Origin: Acidobacteriota bacterium
GTDB taxonomy: Bacteria > Acidobacteriota > Terriglobia > Acidiferrales > UBA7541
DNA: 33,488 bases
Assembly (NCBI GenBank): GCA_003152355.1
Contig: PMAA01000104.1
Location: 18,846 to 52,333 of the forward strand
Reading direction: 5' to 3'
A program made the position numbers and the translations under genes. Positions 17,438-25,695 of the stretch are shown in pieces (position 1 is the first letter of the stretch; the number at the start of each line of letters is the position of its first letter). The notes under the pieces are model-generated. The model was not told the origin of the DNA. It saw only the letters and a list, made by a program, of their open reading frames with translations, and did not search any database.

Positions 17438-17876
17438 GTTTCGTGCCGCGGTGGATCACGGCGAAGGTCATTAGGGCCTTGCCCACGAGGCGCTTCGCGT
17501 CGTCGGTAATATCGCAATCAACCACACCGAGATTTTTCCCCAGGCGAAGCACCTGCGCGCGAGCCAGCACTTCCCCGCTTGCCACGGTCTCCAGATAATT
17601 TATTTTCATTTCGACGGTGGCGACGCGCGAGCCGTGCGGAAGGTGGAAATAGATCGAGAGGCCTCCCGCCGTATCGGCCAAGGCTGCCAGAATGCCGCCA
17701 TGAACGACACCATGGACCTGCAAATGGCGCTTTGCGACTCGCATTCCGATGACGACGGATTCCGGGCCAGCTTCGCGCAGGGTAAATCCGAATTGGCGGG
17801 AAGTAGTGCTTGCGGTGAGGCGTTTGGCAAGCTCGTGAGCGGTTAGAGTTTTGCGCAATTTGGCTGGTTGTTTCAT
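17415..17876 (-). CDS. PaaI-like hotdog thioesterase
   Basis: 'HLQVHGVVHGGILAALADTAGGLSIYFHLPHGSRVATVEMKINYLETVASGEVLARAQVLRLGKNLGVVDCDI'; ATG 17876. Confidence 0.88.
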   Translation of the reverse strand: MKQPAKLRKTLTAHELAKRLTASTTSRQFGFTLREAGPESVVIGMRVAKRHLQVHGVVHGGILAALADTAGGLSIYFHLPHGSRVATVEMKINYLETVASGEVLARAQVLRLGKNLGVVDCDITDDAKRLVGKALMTFAVIHRGTKQKRGRHR

Positions 17877-17986
17877 ATCAGCACGTATTTTCCATTCTTC
17901 GTCATCACGTCCATGAGGAATGGCCCGAGTTCCCGGACGCAGGGACCTCCGGGCTCTGGGTGATAGAACCAGCGACAGCACCACAT
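17873..17986 (-). CDS. Putative 37-aa microprotein translationally coupled to the thioesterase (not in supplied ORF track)
   Basis: Manual translation MWCCRWFYHPEPGGPCVRELGPFLMDVMTKNGKYVLI*; AAGGA SD upstream of the ATG; stop overlaps the thioesterase start (ATGA). Confidence 0.5.
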   Translation of the reverse strand: MWCCRWFYHPEPGGPCVRELGPFLMDVMTKNGKYVLI

Positions 17987-18169
17987 TTGAGTTCCTTAAA
18001 CCCGCGAAGCATCGTTCTTCATTCGAGAGCGTCTAATGTAAGACGCGACGACGCCGTCCTTATATCCGTAGGGGCAGGATCTCAGATTCGCCCTACTCTG
18101 CTCGCGCGAGTCGCCAATCTAGCATCTGCAATTCGAGCCGGCAAGCAGCGATGATAGAGTGAGAGGCCC

Positions 18170-19309
18170 ATGAGAATCGGAATCACATGTTATCCAACGT
18201 ACGGTGGCTCGGGAGTTGTTGCCACGGAGTTGGGAATCGAGCTCGCGGCGCGCGGGCACGACGTCCATTTTATCAGCTACGCGATGCCGATCCGCCTGCA
18301 CGGAGCGAGCGAGCACATCTTTTTCCACGAAGTCGAGGTCATCAGCTACCCCTTGTTCGATGATCAGCCGTACACGTTGGCACTCGCGGTGAAAATGTTT
18401 GAAGTCGCGGAAGAAGCCAATCTCGATTTGCTGCACGTTCACTACGCGATTCCGCATTCGGTGAGCGCGTTGCTGGCACGCTCGATGGCGGCGCCGCGTA
18501 AGCTTCCCTTTATCACCACGCTTCACGGCACGGATATCACGCTGGTCGGAAACGATCGCAGCTATCTGCCGATTACCCGATTTTCGATCGAGCAAAGCGA
18601 TGGCGTTACAGCGATATCGAAATATTTGAAGGACCGCACGATCAAAGAATTCGACACGCACCGGCCCATTGAAGTGATTCCAAACTTTGTGAACTGCGAG
18701 CTTTATTGCCGCTGCGAAAACTCGCGATTGCGCGGGCAGTGGGCTCCGAATGGCGAGCCGATTCTGATGCATCTCTCAAATTTCCGGCCGGTGAAGCGCG
18801 TGACGGACGTGGTCGAAATCTTTGGACTCGTGCGAGAGAAAATGCCGGCAAAACTTGTGATGGTCGGAGACGGGCCGGATCGAGGCGCCGCTGAATATCT
18901 GGCGCGCAAGAAGAAACTCTCGAAGGACGTCATTTTTTTGGGCAAGCAGGACAACGTGCAGGAGAAGCTTTGTGCGGCGGACCTTTTTCTATTGCCCAGC
19001 GATCTCGAATCGTTCGGGCTGGCCGCGCTCGAGGCCATGGCGTGCGAAGTGCCGGTGATTGCGTCGGACGTGGGTGGCTTGCCCGAGGTCGTCACGCACG
19101 GCGTTGACGGATATCTCGTCCCGCCGCGCGATGTGGCTGCTGCCGCGAAGTATGCGATTGAAATTCTGTCGCTTCCGGATCGCGGGCGGGAGATGGGAAA
19201 ACTTGCCAGGATTAATGCGCGGAATAAATACTGCGCGAACGATATCATTCCGCAATACGAAGCTTACTACCGCGCAGTCCTCGAGTCGCCTGCGGGCGCG
19301 CGGGCTTAG
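18170..19309 (+). CDS. bshA: N-acetyl-alpha-D-glucosaminyl L-malate synthase (bacillithiol biosynthesis)
   Basis: 'MRIGITCYPTYGGSGVVATELGIELAARGHDVHFISYAMPIRL', 'FITTLHGTDITLVG', 'SDLESFGLAALEAMACEVPVIASDVGGLPEVV': GT4 family, BshA-type N-terminus. Confidence 0.9.
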   Translation: MRIGITCYPTYGGSGVVATELGIELAARGHDVHFISYAMPIRLHGASEHIFFHEVEVISYPLFDDQPYTLALAVKMFEVAEEANLDLLHVHYAIPHSVSALLARSMAAPRKLPFITTLHGTDITLVGNDRSYLPITRFSIEQSDGVTAISKYLKDRTIKEFDTHRPIEVIPNFVNCELYCRCENSRLRGQWAPNGEPILMHLSNFRPVKRVTDVVEIFGLVREKMPAKLVMVGDGPDRGAAEYLARKKKLSKDVIFLGKQDNVQEKLCAADLFLLPSDLESFGLAALEAMACEVPVIASDVGGLPEVVTHGVDGYLVPPRDVAAAAKYAIEILSLPDRGREMGKLARINARNKYCANDIIPQYEAYYRAVLESPAGARA

Positions 19310-19321
19310 CTCGATCTCAAT

Positions 19322-20095
19322 TTACTGCCCCGGGAGCGGGATTGGTTTCAGCGTGGCGATAATCTGATTGATGTTGGCCTGCGTCAGCTTGGCGCCTGAA
19401 GAAGCGGTGCACATGATCAGCATTTTGAATTGCCGGTCGTGTTCGTTGAACGCACGAATGGCGATGTTTTGCGAGCGTTCCGGGTTTCCGAACTGCAATC
19501 CGCGAATTCTGTCAGATTCAAACTGATACGTCCCGCCGGGCAATTCCGTATCGAGCGACAGTTTCCAGACGAGAAGAGTGTTGAGGCGCTCGGAGTCGAA
19601 CCGCGGCATGAAGGGCGAGGCTTGAGCGGGAGATGCGTTGTAAATCGCGGCAAACAAATCAAAATTCGAATCGAACGGATGATCGCCAAAAACCGCCGCG
19701 ATACGCTGCTGCTGATCCGGGCTGTCTCCTTTGAACGATTTGAGAGTATCAGCCTGGTCTTCTGGCAGCTCGATCCGAATTACTTGACCGGACGGAAACT
19801 TGTCTTCGATAAAATCCGGATCCTGCGTCGTCTTGGCAGGACCCTTCCACGGCGCTTCGCACTGGTAATTGAAGAATTCGAGATGCGTGGTTTGGCCCGG
19901 CGCTGCAGGCGGAGCCGCGATCGTTAGCGGCTGCGCGGTGACGAAGAGCGATGCTTCGCGAGAGCCCCATTGCTTGGCGTCGAAGTAGATCAGCGTTTGC
20001 AGCCCGTAAAACAGGATGTAGGCGGCGACGCCGATCAGCACGATCACTAAAATAATCGCGGAATAGCCTTCGTTCGCGTTTGCGTCTGAGCTCAT
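19322..20095 (-). CDS. Hypothetical protein with one N-terminal TM segment
   Basis: MSSDANANEGYSAIILVIVLIGVAAYILFYGLQTLIYFDAKQWG...; ATG 20095. Confidence 0.7.
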   Translation of the reverse strand: MSSDANANEGYSAIILVIVLIGVAAYILFYGLQTLIYFDAKQWGSREASLFVTAQPLTIAAPPAAPGQTTHLEFFNYQCEAPWKGPAKTTQDPDFIEDKFPSGQVIRIELPEDQADTLKSFKGDSPDQQQRIAAVFGDHPFDSNFDLFAAIYNASPAQASPFMPRFDSERLNTLLVWKLSLDTELPGGTYQFESDRIRGLQFGNPERSQNIAIRAFNEHDRQFKMLIMCTASSGAKLTQANINQIIATLKPIPLPGQ

Positions 20096-20245
20096 CAGCA
20101 GGAATCCCCGTGGTGCTGCGATGCGAATTCTACGTCCGCAGATGCACGGGCCCAGACGAATTCGCGGCACAGCCTAGCCTCTCGCGTGCTTGCGAAATCT
20201 TGGAGTTGATTACGAGAAAGAACGCGGAGCATGTGGCAGGTCAAG

Positions 20246-21559
20246 CTAGGTTGCCGTCGGAAGCGATGTGACCAGATCGGGGATCTCAATTTGAATGTGA
20301 GTGCCCGCGCCTTCCTGGCTATGGATGTCCATGCGGAATTCGTCGCCATAGAGCAGGCGCAAGCGCTCGTGGACGTTGCTGATTCCGATGCCTTGCGCGT
20401 AGACGCCCGTCAGGCGATCCTGCGGAATGCCCAGTCCATTGTCCTCGACCTCGATGAAAAGCCGGCCATCGCTGCGGCGCGTGCGAAGATGAATCTGGCC
20501 GCCTTCGAGTTTGGGTGCCAGACCGTGCTTGATCGCGTTTTCGATCATGGGCTGAAGCAGCATGCTGGGCACGAACGCGTCGAGCGTTTCGTCGTCGATT
20601 TCCTTGAAGATTTGGAGCTTGTCGCGGCCGAACCGTACGACTTCGATGTCGAGATAGTCGTCAATGAAACTGATCTCGTCGCGTAGGGGCACGAACGTCT
20701 CGTGCTTGCGCAGAAGCCTGCGCAGGATGTTCGAGAGCTTCAATACAATTACGCGCGCTGTATCGGGATCGTAGCGAACCAGCGATGAAACCGTGTTGAG
20801 CGTGTTGAATAAAAAGTGCGGATTGATCTGGCTGGTCAGCGCGTCCATGCGCGCTCGCAGCAACAGCTGCTGATTCTGCTCGAGGTTCATTTCCGTTCGC
20901 GTGTTATTCCAAATCTTGATTGGCATGGCCACCGACATCACCGCGGACAGAATGATCAGCAGAAGATAAGGCCACTCCGGCGAATCGAAGGCGAATAGCC
21001 ATTGCGAGGGCACGGCCCGATGAAGCTCCACCCGCCCGAATTCGAGCAGGGCGCAGCTGAAGAGCGGAAGCATGGCCCAATTGAATTTTCCGCGCCGCAG
21101 AAGATCCACGACCGACTTCGGAATGCTCAGAAAAAGGAATGGGCCGAAATGCCAGATGTCTTCTTTGCGCGGCATCGCCTGCCTGATCATTCCCGCGAAA
21201 AGTCCCACGAGAGCGGCCATTGGGCTCGAGAGCCACTCATGATTGCCGAATGCCGGCAGGCTAATCAACGAACCGCCCAGCAAGCCCACCATCCGGCCAC
21301 CGAGAAGGCCCATGAGAAACGAGCCTTCAAGAGTCAGGTCGAAGAATTTATATCCGAGGAGCCGCATCAGTACGCCAATGGCCAGAGGCGGCGTCAAAAA
21401 TAAGAGCAATAGGACTTTTTGGTCGGAGTCGCGATTCTCGTTGAATAGAATTTTGCGAAATGTGGCGAAGCGCACGAGCAAGGCGGCGAGCGATGCGGCC
21501 CAGCCGACTTTCAGCACCAGCGCAAGGATGAGGTCTTTGCCGGAGGTCAGTAGGTCCAT
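20246..21559 (-). CDS. LytS/YehU-type sensor histidine kinase
   Basis: N-terminal polytopic region; 'ALTSQINPHFLFNTLNTVSSLVRYDPDTAR' (His_kinase), 'LLQPMIENAIKHGLAP', 'VEDNGLGIP', 'GIGISNVHERLRLLYG'. Confidence 0.92.
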   Translation of the reverse strand: MDLLTSGKDLILALVLKVGWAASLAALLVRFATFRKILFNENRDSDQKVLLLLFLTPPLAIGVLMRLLGYKFFDLTLEGSFLMGLLGGRMVGLLGGSLISLPAFGNHEWLSSPMAALVGLFAGMIRQAMPRKEDIWHFGPFLFLSIPKSVVDLLRRGKFNWAMLPLFSCALLEFGRVELHRAVPSQWLFAFDSPEWPYLLLIILSAVMSVAMPIKIWNNTRTEMNLEQNQQLLLRARMDALTSQINPHFLFNTLNTVSSLVRYDPDTARVIVLKLSNILRRLLRKHETFVPLRDEISFIDDYLDIEVVRFGRDKLQIFKEIDDETLDAFVPSMLLQPMIENAIKHGLAPKLEGGQIHLRTRRSDGRLFIEVEDNGLGIPQDRLTGVYAQGIGISNVHERLRLLYGDEFRMDIHSQEGAGTHIQIEIPDLVTSLPTAT

Positions 21560-21676
21560 GGCTCTTGCGGATTACGCTCGATGCAACGCGACGCTAACGC
21601 ATTGTCGGTCAATTCATCGCGGGATGTAAAGCGCGAGCCGTGCGGCGCGAGAGCGATGCGAAAACGCGGCTCCTGC

Positions 21677-21682
21677 TATAAT
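21677..21682 (+). promoter_or_regulatory. Putative -10 element (TATAAT) close to the ribA start
   Basis: TATAAT at 21677-21682, ATG at 21694; no clear -35. Confidence 0.35.
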
Positions 21683-21693
21683 GCGAAATTCCA

Positions 21694-22317
21694 ATGGCAA
21701 AACGAAAGCAGACCGGGAAACCACGAATCGTCGCGCGGGCAAAATTGCCGACACGTTTCGGCAATTTTGAAATTCTTGGCATCGAAGGGCGCGGCCCGTC
21801 GGAGACGGCGGTCGCAGTCGTGAAGGGCAATGGCCGCCGCGCCGCGAGCAAAAATGCGCCTCTAGTGAGGATTCACTCACAATGCTTGACGGGTGACATC
21901 CTGGCGTCGGAGCGTTGCGATTGCCGCGCGCAACTCGAATATTCACTCTCAAAGATCGGCAAATCGCCGCATGGAATTCTTCTCTATCTTCCTCAAGAGG
22001 GCCGCGGCATCGGCCTGATGAATAAGCTAAAAGCCTACGAACTGCAGGACGCAGGAATGGACACGGTCGAAGCCAATCGCAAACTGGGATTCGCCGCCGA
22101 TTCACGCGACTACCGTTTCTCTGCCGAAATCCTCAAGCTCTTGGGGGCGCGACGCGTGCGGCTGCTTTCGAACAATCCTGATAAAGTGAAACAGCTCGAA
22201 GACGCCGGCGTTCACATTGCGGAACGCGTCCCGTGCCAGCCGGAAACCAGCGACACCTCACGCGCCTACCTGCGCACAAAAAAGAACAAGCTCGGCCACA
22301 TCCTCGCCGGCCTGTAG
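21694..22317 (+). CDS. ribA: GTP cyclohydrolase II (stand-alone)
   Basis: 'VRIHSQCLTGDILASERCDCRAQLEYSL', 'LLYLPQEGRGIGLMNKLKAYELQDAGMDTVEANRKLGF', 'RLLSNNPDKVKQLEDAGV'. Confidence 0.92.
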   Translation: MAKRKQTGKPRIVARAKLPTRFGNFEILGIEGRGPSETAVAVVKGNGRRAASKNAPLVRIHSQCLTGDILASERCDCRAQLEYSLSKIGKSPHGILLYLPQEGRGIGLMNKLKAYELQDAGMDTVEANRKLGFAADSRDYRFSAEILKLLGARRVRLLSNNPDKVKQLEDAGVHIAERVPCQPETSDTSRAYLRTKKNKLGHILAGL

Positions 22318-22346
22318 AAACTCGAAGAGAATTCTACGGCCGCCCC

Positions 22347-23216
22347 TCACACTGGCATGATGCGCTTCCCAATCCCGTTTGGCATGGCCTCTCCCATAAT
22401 CGCGTAAAATTCTTCCGGAAACGAGAACTGCCCGCTGCCAGCCGAAAACCCGCCGTCAACGACCAGGGTGTGGCCGGTTACGAAACTGGAAGCTTCCGAA
22501 GCGAGGAAAAGCAGCGGCCCTACAAGCTCCTTTGGATCACCCAACCGGCCCAACGCCGCGCCTGCGGAAAGCCGCTCGATCATCGAGCTCATCGCTAAAA
22601 GCGGTTTCGTGAGTTCGCTGGGAAACCAGCCCGGCGCGATCGCATTCACGCGGACGCGGCGGTCGCCCCAACTGCACGCGAGGTTCTTGGTGAGATTGAT
22701 CACCGCAGCCTTCGTCGCCTGATAAGCAGGCGCATTGTCCCGCCAGCCGGCCATTCCGGCAATCGAGGAAATGTTGATGATCGAACCGCCCTTGCCTTCG
22801 CGCAACATGGCCGCGCCAAATTCCCGGCAACAATACCAAAGGCCTAAAAGGTTGATGCGCACAGTCTGCTCGAATAGCTCGTTAGGAAGCATTTCCGGCA
22901 TCGCACCGCCGTCGGCCACGATTCCGGCATTGTTCATGAGAATATCCACCCGGCCGAATTTTGCGAGAACCGCCGCGGCCATCTTGGCGACCTGCGCGGA
23001 ATCGCCAACGTCGCAAACAAATGCCACCGCGGTGCCGCCCTGCTTCGCGATCGCATCCGCCACGCTCTGCAATTTTCCGGCACTTCGAGCGACCAGCGCC
23101 ACTTGGGCGCCCGCTTCGGCTAATGTCTCGGCCATCGTCACACCGAGGCCATAGGAAGCGCCCGTCACCACCGCCGTTTTTCCTGCGAGATCAAACATGG
23201 AAGCGTGATTGTTCAT
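22347..23216 (-). CDS. SDR family oxidoreductase
   Basis: 'GKTAVVTGASYGLGVTMAETLAEAGAQVALVAR', 'LMNNAGIVADGG', 'YQATKAAVINLTKNLA', 'VVDGGFSAG'. Confidence 0.92.
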   Translation of the reverse strand: MNNHASMFDLAGKTAVVTGASYGLGVTMAETLAEAGAQVALVARSAGKLQSVADAIAKQGGTAVAFVCDVGDSAQVAKMAAAVLAKFGRVDILMNNAGIVADGGAMPEMLPNELFEQTVRINLLGLWYCCREFGAAMLREGKGGSIINISSIAGMAGWRDNAPAYQATKAAVINLTKNLACSWGDRRVRVNAIAPGWFPSELTKPLLAMSSMIERLSAGAALGRLGDPKELVGPLLFLASEASSFVTGHTLVVDGGFSAGSGQFSFPEEFYAIMGEAMPNGIGKRIMPV

Positions 23217-23447
23217 CGAAAGCTGTCCTTCCGCGCGGATTGTCCGAGAGACTTACCCCGACGACGTCGTCGTGATTCAAAGCGATGCGCATTCTATACC
23301 AGCGCCTCCAATTGCGCGTGCTTCGAACCAGAACTTATGTGCAGGTTACGAGCTAAGCGTTGAATTAAACGGCGGGGCTTGTCTACCAATGGCGAAGCAT
23401 CATTGCAACCGTGCTATAACACCGGCGAACGACGAAAGGAAAACATC

Positions 23448-23855
23448 ATGGCTTACGTAATTCGGCAGACAGTCACGCTTAAAGTTCCTCCAAAAGAAGC
23501 TTACGAGACATTTCTCGATTCGGAGAAACATTCAGCAGTCACCGGCATGCCGGCGGAAGTGAATGGCGAGGTAGGCGGGAGCTTCTGGGCGTTCGGCGGG
23601 AAGATTCGCGGCAGGACTTTGTTGGTGGCGCCAGATCGGATGATCGTTCAAGCGTGGCGAGCAAGCCACTGGAAAAAACACGATCCCGATTCGATCCTCA
23701 TTCTAATATTCAGCAAGGCGAAGGGCGGAGGGAAGATTGATTTGACTCACGTCAATGTGCCGGCTTACGACCGCAAAGGAGTGACGAAGGGCTGGCCGTC
23801 CTATTATTGGAATCCCTGGAAGGCTTACCTCGCAACGAAGAAAAAGACGGGCTAG
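23448..23855 (+). CDS. SRPBCC (START/AHSA1-like) domain protein
   Basis: 'MAYVIRQTVTLKVPPKEAYETFLDSEKHSAVTGMPAEVNGEVGGSFWAFGGKIRGRTLLVAPDRMIVQAWRASHW'; AAAGGA SD upstream. Confidence 0.88.
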   Translation: MAYVIRQTVTLKVPPKEAYETFLDSEKHSAVTGMPAEVNGEVGGSFWAFGGKIRGRTLLVAPDRMIVQAWRASHWKKHDPDSILILIFSKAKGGGKIDLTHVNVPAYDRKGVTKGWPSYYWNPWKAYLATKKKTG

Positions 23856-23901
23856 TTCCCCGGCGTGGGCTCGCCGGAGCGACACGCCTGATCGGTGACA
23901 C

Positions 23902-24102
23902 CTAGCCGCCGCCAACGAGCTGAACGATCTCATAGGAATCGTTGGCCTCAACGAGCGTTGCGCCCCACTGCGTTCGGGGCAACACGTCGCGGTTCCGCTC
24001 CACGGCAACCCGGCCTACTGTAAGCCCGAGATGCGAGAGCAAGGCCGCGACTGACATTCCGTCAGGCACTTCGTGTCGCTCGCCGTTAACCGTGATCGTC
24101 AT
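23902..24102 (-). CDS. thiS: ThiS-like sulfur carrier protein
   Basis: 66 aa 'MTITVNGERHEVPDGMSVAALLSHLGLTVGRVAVERNRDVLPRTQWGATLVEANDSYEIVQLVGGG', C-terminal diglycine. Confidence 0.88.
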   Translation of the reverse strand: MTITVNGERHEVPDGMSVAALLSHLGLTVGRVAVERNRDVLPRTQWGATLVEANDSYEIVQLVGGG

Positions 24103-24704
24103 TGTTTGGCCGCTGGCGTCTTCGCTTTGGCACGGAGATTAAAGCGAATTTCGCTTTCTCCAGCCGGAGCGATCGCGCGGATGACCAGCGTCGCGGCACC
24201 AACACCCGCGCTTGGCAGCGGGAATCTAATTTGAGCGCGGCCTGACGTATCCGTCGCCGCTTCATGATTCTGCGGCGGCGTGACTCCGTCAAGCCTCACT
24301 TCCACTCGCGCGCCCGCTATAGGAGCAGCGACATCGCCGCGTTCCCGAACCTCTACTCGCAAGTCGGCTTTACCGGATGACACCCAAGATTTTGGATTCA
24401 ACAGCGTCACCGAGATTCCACCCGCCAATTTCGTCTCGGGCGCTACGTGCGCTGCCCCTGCGCTTGCTCCGTCAAAAACAATCGAGCCTGCTCGAAGCCC
24501 CTCAATTACTCCCCGATGCTGCTCCTGCACCTGCTCGTCCGCTGTTCCATCCAGCCGCGCGTAAGGCGACGAATGCCGATGGATCACGCGTCCCTCGAGA
24601 TAGACCGCCGTGTCAATTTTCGCGTGGACTGCTCCCCGATCTTCCGTCTGCACATGAAACAGCCGGTTGCCAACGCGAACATTCGTATTGAATCCTCGAC
24701 TCAA
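24099..24704 (-). CDS. Hypothetical protein coupled to thiS
   Basis: 'SRGFNTNVRVGNRLFHVQTEDRGAVHAKIDTAVYLEGRVIHRHSSPYARL...'; TTG start; ATGA overlap with thiS (24099-24102). Confidence 0.7.
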   Translation of the reverse strand: MSRGFNTNVRVGNRLFHVQTEDRGAVHAKIDTAVYLEGRVIHRHSSPYARLDGTADEQVQEQHRGVIEGLRAGSIVFDGASAGAAHVAPETKLAGGISVTLLNPKSWVSSGKADLRVEVRERGDVAAPIAGARVEVRLDGVTPPQNHEAATDTSGRAQIRFPLPSAGVGAATLVIRAIAPAGESEIRFNLRAKAKTPAAKQ

Positions 24705-24775
24705 TGCCTCGCTCCGCTCGCACCCGCGCCTCGAAATCCTACATCCATGGTCTCAAATTATTTTCAGATCGCCAT

Positions 24776-24805
24776 TTGACCGCTATGCGCCTGCGCCGTT
24801 ATTAT
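24776..24805 (+). promoter_or_regulatory. Putative sigma70-type promoter for the nuo operon
   Basis: TTGACC (24776-24781), 18 bp spacer, TATTAT (24800-24805); nuoA ATG at 24821. Confidence 0.4.
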
Positions 24806-24820
24806 AACAGCGCGCGAAAC

Positions 24821-25192
24821 ATGGACAGCAATCCCCTCGACGCATATGGCCCGTTGTTGCTGATGTTTATCGCAGCAATGGGCATTTCTGGGGCGATTTT
24901 GGTGCTTTCCGTCCTCGTAGGCCGGCACCGGCCGTCGCGCGCCAAGGATCAGCCTTACGAATGCGGCATTCGACCGACGGGAGACGCGCGCGAACCGTTC
25001 TCCGTGCAGTTTTACCTGGTTGCTCTCGTGTTCATTCTGTTCGACATCGAGGCTATATTTCTTTACCCCTGGGCCCTCGTGTACCGCGAGCTGCGTCTCT
25101 TCGGTTTTGTCGAGATGCTGCTCTACATTATAATTTTGCTGGCCGGTTACATTTACCTCTGGAAGAAGGGCGCGCTCGACTGGAATCACTGA
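24821..25192 (+). CDS. nuoA: NADH-quinone oxidoreductase subunit A
   Basis: 'AKDQPYECGIRPTGDAREPFSVQFYLVALVFILFDIEAIFLYPWALVY'. Confidence 0.94.
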   Translation: MDSNPLDAYGPLLLMFIAAMGISGAILVLSVLVGRHRPSRAKDQPYECGIRPTGDAREPFSVQFYLVALVFILFDIEAIFLYPWALVYRELRLFGFVEMLLYIIILLAGYIYLWKKGALDWNH

Positions 25193-25218
25193 TCGCGCTC
25201 TCCGGAAACGAAACCACA

Positions 25219-25695
25219 GTGGATACGGCGGAATCGCAAAAGGATTCGTTTATCCAAAGGCTGCAGGAGTGGGACGCGCAGGCCGTCGCCGAAATCATCG
25301 AATTTCGTGGCGAAACGACGGTCGTGGTTCCGCGCGAGCACCTACTCCGCGCCGCGGAATTCCTTGTGAACGACCGCGCGCTGCAGTTCACATTTCTCTC
25401 CGACATCACAGCCGTTGACAAGTTCCCTATCGATCCGCGCTTCGAGCTGAACTATCACTTGCTGTCGCTCGAGTACCGAAAACGGATCCGCCTGAAAGTG
25501 CGCATTCCGGGCGACGATCCCCAAGTCCAATCAGTGACGTCAATCTGGCCGGCCGCAAATTGGCACGAACGCGAGGCGTTTGACCTGATGGGCATACGTT
25601 TCGAAGGCCATCCGGACCTCACTCGGATTCTGATGCCCGATGATTGGGAAGGCTATCCGCTGCGCAAGGATTATCCCGTCGAGGGATATCGCTGA
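25219..25695 (+). CDS. nuoC: NADH-quinone oxidoreductase subunit C
   Basis: 'ELNYHLLSLEYRKRIRLKVRIPGDDPQVQSVTSIWPAANWHEREAFDLMGIRFEGHPDLTRILMPDDWEGYPLRKDYPV'; probable GTG start at 25219. Confidence 0.93.
   Translation: MDTAESQKDSFIQRLQEWDAQAVAEIIEFRGETTVVVPREHLLRAAEFLVNDRALQFTFLSDITAVDKFPIDPRFELNYHLLSLEYRKRIRLKVRIPGDDPQVQSVTSIWPAANWHEREAFDLMGIRFEGHPDLTRILMPDDWEGYPLRKDYPVEGYR

Noticed and set aside
25192-25219. Hidden nuoB between nuoA and nuoC in another frame
   Set aside because: Only about 26 nt of space; no frame could encode a ~150+ aa NuoB, and no NuoB motif appears in the listed ORFs.
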